Source: Cytobacillus massiliigabonensis (lineage in GTDB: Bacteria > Bacillota > Bacilli > Bacillales > Cytobacillaceae). Taken from it: DNA of 44,250 nt. The first letter of the stretch is position 1, and every line of letters begins with the position of its first letter. The notes below the pieces were generated by a model that searched no databases, was not told the DNA's origin, and was given only the letters and a program-made list of their open reading frames with translations. The position numbers and the translations under genes are program-made. The stretch is from NCBI RefSeq assembly GCF_900199725.1, contig NZ_LT904904.1, positions 467,476-511,725 of the forward strand, read 5' to 3'. This document shows positions 15,955-24,579 of the stretch, piece after piece.

Positions 15955-18900
15955 TTGAAGAAGTGGAAAAAACAAGCACTTACATTAGGTGTTGCTTCAG
16001 CATTAATTGTTCCTAGCTTTGCTGCAGGTGCAGATGCAAGCTACAAAACGACTTACAACAAGAACAGCAAATCAGCTGTAGATTTATCAAAATTTGAAGT
16101 AAATAAAGAATACTACAGCAAGGATACACTTGTTATTAACTATTCAAAGAAATTGACTGCAGCGGATCACCGCCGTGCAGGCACATCGCTCGTTAAATCC
16201 TATCCAAATCTAGGATATGATGTAGTGAAATTAAATAAGGGCTCCAAGCTATCAAAGGCCCTTCAGGCTTACAAAGCAAATGGACAAGTTGTAAGTGTCG
16301 CTCCAAGCGTCATTATCAAACCATTTAAAACGGCTGCAGATCCGAAAACGAATGAGATGTATCATTTAAAGCAGATGAACATCGATAAGGCACTTAAGCT
16401 TGCCGGAAATAAAGAAGTAGTCGTAGCTGTAATTGATACATGGGTGGATTCTGATCACCCAGAGCTAAAGTCAAGAATGCTGCCAGCTTATAATGTGGCT
16501 AACCCAGCAAAGCCAGGTACAAAGGAATCGCATGGTACACATGTATCAGGAATTATTGCCGGGGATCAGGATAACGGCCTTGGAGGCTATGGCATCAATC
16601 CAAATGCGAAGATTCTTCCGATCAATGTATTTGATGGCTTTAACTCTGGATCTGACTACGTGATTGCAGAAGCAATCTTGTATGCTGTTGATCATGGAGC
16701 GAAAGTAATTAACATGAGCCTTGGCGGCTATGGCGAATCGAAAATTATGGAAGCAGCCGTTAAAAAGGCGATCGATAAAGGGGTAACGATTGTTGCTGCT
16801 GCTGGAAATGAAGAAACAGATATGTATTCTGTACCAGCATCTTACGACGGCGTCATTTCTGTTGGGGCGACAAATGATAAGAAGGAGCTGGCAGGCTTCT
16901 CGAATTTTGGTCCGTCAGTGAATATTGTTGCACCTGGTGAGAACGTCTATAGTACGACTCACTATATTTCAACGAATCAATCAAGCTTTACAGAAATGAG
17001 CGGAACATCAATGGCTTCTCCTGTCGTTGCAGGTGTTGCATCCCTCATTTTAGCGAAATATCCTGATCTGAAACCTTATCAAGTTCGTACTCTATTAGAA
17101 CGTACAGCCTCTGATTTAGGTGAAAAAGGCTATGATCTAAAATATGCTCATGGATTAGTCAATCCGGTTGCTGCGTTATCCTATGATATTAGCAAGCTGC
17201 CAAAGCAAGAAAAGCTGACAGAGAAAGAACGCCTTCAAGCAGCAGAAGAGGCCGTTCTTGAAGAAGGCAAGCTGTCATTAAAAGGAAAGCTGACAAAGCC
17301 GGTAGAGGAAAAGCTTTACAAGATCAATTTGACTAAAGGTGTTCCTGTTCAATTGATTTTGAAAGGAGCAAAAGAATTTGATTATAAAGCGGCATTGCAC
17401 TTCTATCCAGAAGGAAAGGACCGCAGCGAATTGCCGCCAGTTGAGATCAATGATGCGAAAGCCGGTGGAACAGAAGGATATGTCTATACGCCGAAGGAAT
17501 CTGGAACATTAGTTGTAGCTGTTACAGATTATAATGGTGCCTATAATGAAGCGGGACGTTCACAATATGAACTAACTCTAATCCAAAAAGAAGTGAAAAA
17601 GAACGAGTCTACCAAAGAGGCTCCAATTACAATTAAGGAATTGCCATTTAAGCAAGAAGGCTATTTCTATTCACCAGAAGGCGAAGCTAAAGATTACTAT
17701 TCATTTAGTGTTGCAGAACCAACAACGTTTGACTTAAAGCTTTCAGCTGTTCCTGGTGTAGATCCTTCCCTCAGTGTGTACTTCAAGGATGATTTATTGA
17801 TGGAGGTTCCAGAGGATTTATCGGCTGAGGAAGCGATGATGTATATACCATCGCCGATCGCAAGTGCAGATCGGAATGGGGCAAGCCAAGGAGAAGCGTT
17901 AACTTTTGAAGCGATTCCTGACATGGAATATGTCATTGAGGTGTCATCAACTGGAAGCAATGGCTATTTCGATCCATTCATGTTCTTCATGGAAGGAATT
18001 GATTTTGAAAGGGCTAATACGAATTCATTAGTACCATACAGCTTTACGATGAATGAAGTGGTACTGCCTGAAGATGAAGATTTGTATCCAGAAGAACTGA
18101 CTGATGAAGAATTGCTTGTAGAAGAGGAAATCACAATAGAGGAATACAAAGCAAAGAAACGCCAGCTTCTTGAAGATGTAATTGATGAAGAACCTGAAGA
18201 GCCTGGTGAGCCGATTGAGGAGCCAGAAGAGCCAATTGAAGAACCAGGTGACGAATCTGATGAGGAATTCACAGGCTATCGCTACTTCCCTGAAGAAATC
18301 ACCACACAAATTGTTGAGGCTGCTAGACCGCTTGAATTAAACAAAACAGCTAATGGGTATTTCCAATTTGAAGCGGATGAGGATTGGTTCTCCATTACAG
18401 CAGAGGAAGCGGCTCTTTACAAAATTACAACGAATAAAACAGACACGCTTCGACCAAACTTTGAGCTGTTTGAATACAGTGAAAAGTTTAATAATCTTGA
18501 GCCAATCGCATGGGGCGGAGCGAATTACTCTATGTATGGCGAAGGAACAGATCCTGAAATGTTTGCGACATTGAAGGCTGGAAAACAATATTTTGTAAAG
18601 CTTGATAATGGCTATACGGCTAGTGCTGAACAGTATGATATAAAAGTTGCCAAGGTAGCAGATATCCCTGCTGCAGACTTTGAAGGCAATAATAATTATG
18701 AAAAAGCAGCAGAATTAACCATAGATCAAAAGGTGACTGGAAACTTTGCTCTATTGAATGAAAGACAAGTTTTCTACTTCAAAAACAATGATAAGGATCG
18801 TTATATTCATGTGAAGGCATCACCAAATCCAGTCAGCTTCAATGATAAGCTTCGTCTTCCAAAAGAAGTAACGCAGGAAATCTTCCCTGTACTCATTGTT

Positions 18901-19509
18901 CATGAGGACTCGAATGGAAATGGAAAGCTTGATCTGGCTGAACAGAACAAAGCAATTGCTTACTTGCGTTATGAAGAACTATTGGATTCCGTAAACGCGA
19001 TTAACAAACCAGTTAAAGCGACATTTAAAGCGAAAGAACAAATTGGCTACTTCATTGAAGTGCAGGATTTCATCGGAAACCCAATCAACTTTACGACATA
19101 TGATTTAGAAGTAAATGCGATGAAGCATGTGAAGGATGAGGATGCAGCTTCAGTGGTGAAGAACAATATCCCAAGCAAGCCGCTTGCTCTTAAGAAAGAC
19201 GGAAAAGCGTCTTCGGCTTCAGGTTACCTGAACATTGGCGTTCTTGGCGGAGATGAAGACTATTATAAATTCACAGCGCCTAAAGCTGGTTCATACGAAT
19301 TTAGCTTAGATGTGCCATTTGATCTTGACGGAGTAGTCTCTATTTACACAAGCAAAGGTGCACTTGTGAAGGAACTTAATTATTACGGATTAGGTGACAA
19401 GGAACTTTCAACATTGAACCTTGAAAAGGGAGATTACTATATTCAAGTAAAAGATGCTGATTCCCGCAGCAGTGATGAAGCATATAAGCTAACAGTTAAA
19501 CAAAAGTAA
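15955..19509 (+). CDS. Very large secreted subtilisin-like (S8) serine protease
   Basis: An 1184-residue secreted protein starting at TTG after AAGGGGGAAG. Order: signal peptide (1-29); I9-like propeptide (about 50-125); S8 catalytic domain (about 135-410) with Asp161, His193 (ESHGTHVSG), Asn285 and Ser352 (SGTSMASP); then about 770 residues of beta-rich repeats resembling PPC domains (for example YYFKF-type, EDYYKFTAPKAGSYEFSLDV near the C-terminus), interrupted near 735-775 by an acidic Pro/Glu linker (EEPGEPIEEPEEPIEEPGDE). The usual DTG after the catalytic Asp is DTW here. No SLH or LPXTG anchor is seen. The gene may be a SecA2 substrate or process S-layer proteins; both are inferences from position. 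An ECF-type promoter precedes it and a terminator follows. Confidence 0.9.
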   Translation: MKKWKKQALTLGVASALIVPSFAAGADASYKTTYNKNSKSAVDLSKFEVNKEYYSKDTLVINYSKKLTAADHRRAGTSLVKSYPNLGYDVVKLNKGSKLSKALQAYKANGQVVSVAPSVIIKPFKTAADPKTNEMYHLKQMNIDKALKLAGNKEVVVAVIDTWVDSDHPELKSRMLPAYNVANPAKPGTKESHGTHVSGIIAGDQDNGLGGYGINPNAKILPINVFDGFNSGSDYVIAEAILYAVDHGAKVINMSLGGYGESKIMEAAVKKAIDKGVTIVAAAGNEETDMYSVPASYDGVISVGATNDKKELAGFSNFGPSVNIVAPGENVYSTTHYISTNQSSFTEMSGTSMASPVVAGVASLILAKYPDLKPYQVRTLLERTASDLGEKGYDLKYAHGLVNPVAALSYDISKLPKQEKLTEKERLQAAEEAVLEEGKLSLKGKLTKPVEEKLYKINLTKGVPVQLILKGAKEFDYKAALHFYPEGKDRSELPPVEINDAKAGGTEGYVYTPKESGTLVVAVTDYNGAYNEAGRSQYELTLIQKEVKKNESTKEAPITIKELPFKQEGYFYSPEGEAKDYYSFSVAEPTTFDLKLSAVPGVDPSLSVYFKDDLLMEVPEDLSAEEAMMYIPSPIASADRNGASQGEALTFEAIPDMEYVIEVSSTGSNGYFDPFMFFMEGIDFERANTNSLVPYSFTMNEVVLPEDEDLYPEELTDEELLVEEEITIEEYKAKKRQLLEDVIDEEPEEPGEPIEEPEEPIEEPGDESDEEFTGYRYFPEEITTQIVEAARPLELNKTANGYFQFEADEDWFSITAEEAALYKITTNKTDTLRPNFELFEYSEKFNNLEPIAWGGANYSMYGEGTDPEMFATLKAGKQYFVKLDNGYTASAEQYDIKVAKVADIPAADFEGNNNYEKAAELTIDQKVTGNFALLNERQVFYFKNNDKDRYIHVKASPNPVSFNDKLRLPKEVTQEIFPVLIVHEDSNGNGKLDLAEQNKAIAYLRYEELLDSVNAINKPVKATFKAKEQIGYFIEVQDFIGNPINFTTYDLEVNAMKHVKDEDAASVVKNNIPSKPLALKKDGKASSASGYLNIGVLGGDEDYYKFTAPKAGSYEFSLDVPFDLDGVVSIYTSKGALVKELNYYGLGDKELSTLNLEKGDYYIQVKDADSRSSDEAYKLTVKQK

Positions 19510-19523
19510 TATATATAATGAAG

Positions 19524-19556
19524 AAACTCGATTTTCTTGTGAAATCGAGTTTTTTC
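19524..19556 (+). terminator. Intrinsic terminator of the protease gene
   Basis: AAACTCGATTT / AAATCGAGTTT stem followed by a T-run. Confidence 0.9.
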
Positions 19557-19605
19557 AATTGCTAATTCACATATGTTTGATAAATACGTTGGCAAAAAAA
19601 GTATA

Positions 19606-19742
19606 GTTGATTGGAGCGGAAGGTAGCGAGACTCCTGCGGGAGGAGTGGACAGGTGAGACCCCGCAGGCACGTATGTGCCGAGGAGGCTCACCGCCCACC
19701 CCGCGGAAAGCGAGCAACCTGGAGCGGAAATCAACCTCTACC
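19606..19742 (+). repeat. Dispersed GC-rich Bacillaceae palindromic repeat, copy 1
   Basis: GC-rich element running from GTTGATTGGAGCGGAAGG to GGAGCGGAAATCAACCTC. It contains long self-complementary parts (GACTCCTGCGGGAGGAGTGG, GGTGAGACCCCGCAGG, GGAGGCTCACCGCCC) and can fold strongly. I know near-identical elements from many Bacillus intergenic regions. It is far richer in GC than its surroundings. Confidence 0.85.
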
Positions 19743-19914
19743 TCATATAGTTGGTTCTGAAACAATAATCTTTTAGAAAATAGTACTTTTAATTGAATGA
19801 TCATCAATTGAATCTGTTATAAATAGGAAAATACTCCTTTACGATAGAGTAAGACTCCAATAGAAAAAAATGATAAGATACAAGAGTGATAATGTTAAAG
19901 AGAGAAGGGTGAGA

Positions 19915-22389
19915 ATGAGAAAAGGAATCCTGTTATTTATCCTTGTATTGGCAGTTTCTTTACATGTGCGTTCAGAGGTACAGGCAGATGTCGTCGATGA
20001 ATCCAGTGGGATGAATGTTCGCTATCAAGTAGATGGGGAAGAAACCCAGCTCAAGCCGGTTGCAACCTTTAAAGGAAAGAGCGGAGTTGAATTTATCAGC
20101 TACAGCAAACCATGGAAAGACTCTGCTAAACTAGCAGCACTAGAAGAGGAGCTGCTGAAGAACAAGCATGGGGAAGAATTACAGAAACTTGGCAAAATTA
20201 TGATCTATCCTGATTATCCTGCAGGAAAGCAGGTGCAGGGGCAATACTTTGCGAAATACAAGTTTGCAGGCGGAGAGGGGCAGCTATACCCTGATCGAAT
20301 CATCCATTTGTATGGAGGAGATGATCAGACAAGTGTGAGCAGTTTAGCAAGAACGCTCTCTCATGAATATGGGCACCATATGACATTCTATTTATTAATT
20401 GAGGGAGAAGACCTGCCGCCAGATGAATGGATTACCTCGAAATATGGAAAAGCAAGAGAGCTTTCTAAATACCCACAAGTACATATGAATGGAAAAGGTG
20501 CGTATGAAGGGTATTTACCAGAAGTGTTAGCAGAAGATTATGTTCAGTTATTAGGCAGTGAAGAAGCAGTTAAGAAGATGGCCCAATATAATGGAAGTCT
20601 TCCGACTCCATTTGATCTCCCATCCATTCAGGACTATTGGGGAGAGATGCTGCCAAATGGGTTTGAGCGAGAAAATCCATTAGCCTTAAAATTAACAGAT
20701 TTCAAACAGACATACTCTAACGCATGGGATCTTCTGATGGAAACAGATAGCAAAACGGCTAACCATGCCTATCTAACAGGTCAGCCAATGAATGAATTCT
20801 ATCAGCCGGTTCAATTAGGAACACTGGGCGGAACGAAGCTGAAAAACTGGTATTCTTTCAATCAATTTCCTACTACAGTATCATGGATATTCTCAATAAA
20901 GATTGAAGGAGCACATTTCCGTCTGCTTCAGCATGAGGATGATGGCTTTAATAAAGGGTCAAAGACTTTATCCGTTTCATATAAAGATGTAGCTGCAAGC
21001 CAAACGGCGGCAGTTGAGATGGAAGAAGAGACTGCTTTAGAGTCAAAGCAGTCAGCCAATGAAGAGCTTTCGATGATAAAGAAAAAGGAGCTGCTATCTG
21101 CAGCAGCGAAAAAATACAAAATTCCTGCGGAAGTGCTAAAGGCTATTGCCTATAATGAATCAGGGATGAACCAATTTAAGAAGGATGGCACGCCTCTCAT
21201 TACTGATGATGGCGGGATGGGCATCATGCAGGTTACGCTAACAGATGAAGAAATGGCTGCTAAAGGGATTACGAAGGAAAAGCTCATTTCAGATACTGCT
21301 TATAATATCGAAGTAGGTGCACAAATTTTACAAGAGAAATGGAAATGGACTTTTATCCCGCGCATCAATGACCATAATCCAGAAATAATCGAGCATTGGT
21401 ATTTTGCGATTATGGCTTATAATGGATTGTCTAAACGGAATGATCCGAATAATGACCTTGGTGCAACTCCATATCAGGAGAAAATCTTTAAAATCATCGA
21501 GGATAATAGCTTAGTCAGCTTAACAGCGATTCCATCCTTTAAAGTGAATTATGCAGATCCAGCACGCCCAGAAATTATGAGCTTCCCTAAGGATCAGCTT
21601 CAATATGAGTGGAAAGGGATGGACACAAAGACAAGCCATCTGTATCAAAAAGGAGATGCAGTCTATACGTGGAATGATATGCAGTCGACTTCAAATGTCC
21701 GTGACAAAGTAGACGGCAATCGCATCGCATCGCTTCCGCATTTTACACCATTAACGATTGTGTCAGGACCTTATGAATCAGCAAATGCCAATAATCACTT
21801 TGTTTATTATGAAGTGAAGGGAGCAAAGGTTAGCGGTTATATCGCTTCTTCTCTCATTCATAAAGGAACAGTGACGGTCTTCAAGGATATTAACCGTGAG
21901 GAAGTTCGTGAAGCGGTCGCTTACCTTCAGGTTAGAAATATCTTAAATGGCTATCCAGATGGAAATTTCCATCCGAACGAGCCGATTCTGCGCAGACATG
22001 CGGCTGCCATGCTCGTGAAGGAGCTTGGGTTAACCTTACCGGACGGCTACAAGTCGAACGCGAAGGATATGAAGCCAGGTGACTTAGGCTACCAGGCAAT
22101 GGTCATCGCAGAAGCAAATGGATTAATCGGACAAGGCGGAGAACTTCGCCCGAATGAGCATGTATCCCGTGCACAAATGGCATCCTTGCTTGTAAGAGCA
22201 TACGAGGCTAAGCTTGCCAAGCCAACAACAAAAGCAAAATTCACAGATATTGATGAAAGCTTCTGGAATTATGCAGATATTAATACGTTAGCTTATAATG
22301 AAATCACTGTCCGTGATGCTTACGGACCGAGTGATTCGGTAACTAGATCGCAATTTGCTTTGTTCTTGAAGCGGATTCTTGATCGATAA
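19915..22389 (+). CDS. SLH-anchored zincin-like / lytic transglycosylase fusion protein
   Basis: An 824-residue secreted protein; start ATG 19915 after AGAAGGG (an earlier in-frame ATG at 19870 adds a charged extension before the signal peptide). Order: signal peptide (1-24); zincin-like domain with LSHEYGHHMTFY (HEYGH 150-154) and a possible third zinc ligand in LPEVLAEDY (about 203-207); Glu-rich linker; lytic transglycosylase (SLT) domain with AIAYNESGMNQF (catalytic Glu about 415) and DGGMGIMQVT; an SH3-like segment; three SLH repeats (about 655-824), such as DINREEVREAVAYLQ and NGYPDGNFHPNEPILRR. SLH domains bind pyruvylated wall polymer, so it should sit in the coat. It may cut both protein and glycan. 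A repeat pair in inverted orientation flanks the gene. Confidence 0.85.
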   Translation: MRKGILLFILVLAVSLHVRSEVQADVVDESSGMNVRYQVDGEETQLKPVATFKGKSGVEFISYSKPWKDSAKLAALEEELLKNKHGEELQKLGKIMIYPDYPAGKQVQGQYFAKYKFAGGEGQLYPDRIIHLYGGDDQTSVSSLARTLSHEYGHHMTFYLLIEGEDLPPDEWITSKYGKARELSKYPQVHMNGKGAYEGYLPEVLAEDYVQLLGSEEAVKKMAQYNGSLPTPFDLPSIQDYWGEMLPNGFERENPLALKLTDFKQTYSNAWDLLMETDSKTANHAYLTGQPMNEFYQPVQLGTLGGTKLKNWYSFNQFPTTVSWIFSIKIEGAHFRLLQHEDDGFNKGSKTLSVSYKDVAASQTAAVEMEEETALESKQSANEELSMIKKKELLSAAAKKYKIPAEVLKAIAYNESGMNQFKKDGTPLITDDGGMGIMQVTLTDEEMAAKGITKEKLISDTAYNIEVGAQILQEKWKWTFIPRINDHNPEIIEHWYFAIMAYNGLSKRNDPNNDLGATPYQEKIFKIIEDNSLVSLTAIPSFKVNYADPARPEIMSFPKDQLQYEWKGMDTKTSHLYQKGDAVYTWNDMQSTSNVRDKVDGNRIASLPHFTPLTIVSGPYESANANNHFVYYEVKGAKVSGYIASSLIHKGTVTVFKDINREEVREAVAYLQVRNILNGYPDGNFHPNEPILRRHAAAMLVKELGLTLPDGYKSNAKDMKPGDLGYQAMVIAEANGLIGQGGELRPNEHVSRAQMASLLVRAYEAKLAKPTTKAKFTDIDESFWNYADINTLAYNEITVRDAYGPSDSVTRSQFALFLKRILDR

Positions 22390-22413
22390 TAATTGAATAA
22401 AGGATTAAATGAG

Positions 22414-22440
22414 GAAAACTGGGTAAATGCCCAGTTTTTC
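22414..22440 (+). terminator. Intrinsic terminator
   Basis: AAACTGGG / CCCAGTTT stem, short loop, T-run. Confidence 0.85.
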
Positions 22441-22530
22441 ATTTGGGGCTTAAAGTGAACATACGTTTTGTATGTGATAAAACTTTTGGCTTTTTTGTAA
22501 AAATAGTTACTAGCTAATATATATTTAGAT

Positions 22531-22724
22531 GGTAGAGGTTGATTTGCGCTTCAGGTAATCGCTTTCCGCGGGGTGGGCGGTGAGCCTACTCGTCGCTGTC
22601 GCTCCTGTGGGGTCTCACCTGTCCGCTCCTCCCGCAGGACTTGAATAAGCATCATTGAAAAGTCACCGCACGAAGGAAATGCGGCAGCATTTTCAAGGAA
22701 CTCGTACCTTCCGCTCCAATCAAC
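22531..22724 (-). repeat. Dispersed GC-rich Bacillaceae palindromic repeat, copy 2 with insert
   Basis: Reverse complement of the copy at 19606-19742, sharing GGTAGAGGTTGATTT, CGCTTTCCGCGGGGTGGGCG, GGGGTCTCACCTGTCC and CCTTCCGCTCCAATCAAC. It carries an extra segment of about 58 bases (near 22640-22700) with its own hairpin CCGCA / TGCGG. The two copies enclose the zincin-SLT-SLH gene in inverted orientation. Confidence 0.85.
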
Positions 22725-22788
22725 TGAGCTTGTATGCAGCTGGTTTAAAAAATAGAAAAGTAACAAAATGAACTCAAATTACGCAAGC

Positions 22789-22813
22789 TCCCTATTAAAT
22801 TAGTAGGGAGCTT
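22789..22813. other. Hairpin between convergent genes
   Basis: AAGCTCCCTA / TAGGGAGCTT arms with a short AT loop. A weak T-run follows, so it may be an extra terminator or 3'-end protecting structure. Confidence 0.5.
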
Positions 22814-22840
22814 AAAGAAGAGTAAAATTTTTAGAGTACA

Positions 22841-22872
22841 TAAAAAGCCGTGAATCCGAATGAATTCACGGC
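22841..22872 (-). terminator. Intrinsic terminator of the NlpC/P60-SLH gene
   Basis: GCCGTGAAT / ATTCACGGC stem followed on the minus strand by TTTTTA. Confidence 0.88.
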
Positions 22873-22877
22873 CTTTG

Positions 22878-23867
22878 TTATTTACTATCTTTCGCTCGGT
22901 CAAGCATGACGACAAATTGTGCTCGGTTTACTTTTTCATCAGGGCGGAAGGTTCCATCTTCAAATCCTGCTGCAATATCGTTTGCAGCTAGTGCTTGAAT
23001 GGCTGCGTATGCAGGGTTTCCTTTATCCACATCCGTAAAGGCGGTTTCTTTTCCTCCTGCCTTGAGATTAAAGGCTTCATAAAGAACAACTGCTACTTCC
23101 CCGCGTGTAATGGTATTGTTTGGCTGGAATTCTTTTCCTTTAACCTTAAAAAGATCTTTTTTGTTTACAGCGTGAATGGCACCGCTTGCCCAGAATTCCT
23201 TCTTCACATCTGAAAATACTTCGTTGCGGTCTGACATATTTAAATCTAATGTTTGTGCCATAACAGAGGCAACAAGGGCACGGGTCATCTCTTCATCAGG
23301 CTTGAAATAACTATTTTCATAGCCAAGGAACAAATGATCCTCACTTACGTCTTTAATGGAATCAAAAGCCCAGAAATCCTTCGGGACATCATGGAATTTG
23401 CCTACAGGCAAATCATATGTAAGTACACGTCTTGCACCTATGTATCGCGGTCCGAAATAATGCGGATCATCTAAGTCTGTAGTGATAATCCCCTTTGATG
23501 TGGAAGAGTGGATGAATTGATTATCTCCTATGTAAATACCTACATGTGAAGGTCCTTTTTTGTATGTTACGAAAAAAACTAAATCTCCAATACGCAAGTT
23601 ATCCTTGCTAATTGATTCTCCAGCACCATACTGACCAGAGGTTGTCCGAGGAAGATTGAGGCCAAGCGCTTTCATCACATACTGCGTGTAACCAGAACAA
23701 TCAAATCCGCTTGCAGTTGTTCCTCCATACTTATAAGGCAATCCAATATACTTTTTTGCTTGTGCCATCAGGCGGTCATAATTTCCTTCGCTGGCTGCTG
23801 AGGCAAAAGTTGATGTAGTGACTAAGCAAAGGAAGAATACGAAAAGCGCAGTGAGGGCTTTTCTCAT
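22878..23867 (-). CDS. SLH-anchored NlpC/P60 cell-wall endopeptidase
   Basis: A 329-residue secreted protein: signal peptide (1-25, ending FASAAS); NlpC/P60 domain (about 28-150) with catalytic Cys57 (GFDCSGYTQYV), His108 (GPSHVGIYIG) and His120 (NQFIHSS); then three SLH repeats (about 159-329; DVPKDFWAFDSIKDVSEDH, AGFEDGTFRPDEKVNRAQF). Such enzymes cut between D-Glu and diaminopimelate in wall peptides. SLH repeats would hold the enzyme on the secondary wall polymer under the S-layer. A strong AAGGAAGGAGATG site precedes the ATG. The gene is divergent from the major S-layer gene, with 700 bases between, and convergent with the zincin-SLT-SLH gene. Confidence 0.93.
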   Translation of the reverse strand: MRKALTALFVFFLCLVTTSTFASAASEGNYDRLMAQAKKYIGLPYKYGGTTASGFDCSGYTQYVMKALGLNLPRTTSGQYGAGESISKDNLRIGDLVFFVTYKKGPSHVGIYIGDNQFIHSSTSKGIITTDLDDPHYFGPRYIGARRVLTYDLPVGKFHDVPKDFWAFDSIKDVSEDHLFLGYENSYFKPDEEMTRALVASVMAQTLDLNMSDRNEVFSDVKKEFWASGAIHAVNKKDLFKVKGKEFQPNNTITRGEVAVVLYEAFNLKAGGKETAFTDVDKGNPAYAAIQALAANDIAAGFEDGTFRPDEKVNRAQFVVMLDRAKDSK

Positions 23868-23880
23868 TGGTTCATCTCCT

Positions 23881-24310
23881 TCCTTTTTATTGAGTGTTTG
23901 ATAAGACTATCCGACATGTTTTTCTACCTTTTAAACAAGTGAAAAATTTGTCGAACTAAAATTTTCGAAAGTATGAAACTTTTTGATTATGAAAACAGTC
24001 TAACATAGGGAAAGGTCTTGTAGTATTACAGTTTAGTAACAAATTGTCGAATGAGGAATACTTTGGTAGTATTCTGCATATATTAGACTTTGTGGGTTAA
24101 AATTGAATGATGGGGATCGGGCAAACTAGCTAATTCTGTCGATTCTATTAGAAGAAGGGCGAAGTTTATACGAAGAATAGCCAAGAAACATCTATTTCTT
24201 CCTATTATATAAATTTCCTTTTCATTGTATAAGCGTGCATATTTATGTTTTCAAAATAGGATTATTGAATAATAGTTTTTTAAATATTTACATAATTCTT
24301 AAGAAAATAG
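23881..24310. other. Long AT-rich region between divergent SLH genes
   Basis: No ORF. At 23974-23979 TGAAAC is followed after 16 bases by CAGTCT, which resembles an ECF promoter but lacks the CGTC core. No repeat or strong hairpin is seen up to the first slp promoter. Confidence 0.35.
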
Positions 24311-24338
24311 TTGCACATTATGGAAAATAAGGTAGAAT
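24311..24338 (+). promoter_or_regulatory. Upstream promoter P1 of the S-layer gene
   Basis: TTGCAC, 16 bases, TAGAAT. Weaker than the next one. Two promoters in series are common before S-layer genes. Confidence 0.5.
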
Positions 24339-24425
24339 AATAGGAGATAAAGGTGTAAAATGTGGCTAAATTATCCCTTGATGCAAAAAAATAGGAAGAA
24401 TTGGGATAAATTAACCCTTTACTTG

Positions 24426-24454
24426 TTGACTTTTAGTCACCCCAAAATTATAAT
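24426..24454 (+). promoter_or_regulatory. Main promoter P2 of the S-layer gene
   Basis: TTGACT, exactly 17 bases, TATAAT: a near-perfect sigma-A promoter, as expected for one of the most strongly expressed genes. Confidence 0.8.
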
Positions 24455-24460
24455 AAAACT

Positions 24461-24579
24461 TGTATTTGTTACTAGCTAGGTTTGAGAGTTGGATTTTATA
24501 CATAGATTAAGGATCCTATGAAACTCTTAGACATAGTTACTATATACCTATGAACATACTAAAGGAGGAAATAATTAAG
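24461..24579 (+). other. Long 5' leader of the S-layer mRNA
   Basis: About 120 bases lie between the P2 start region and the ATG. The leader can pair GAGAGTT (about 24483) with AACTCT (about 24521) around an inner AGGATCCT palindrome, then ends in AAAGGAGG. Leader hairpins that stabilise the message are known for S-layer genes; here this is inferred. Confidence 0.45.

Noticed and set aside
23974..24001. TGAAAC-N16-CAGTCT as ECF promoter for the S-layer gene
   Set aside because: The -10 lacks CGTC and it lies 580 bases from the gene; a much better sigma-A promoter is close to the start.
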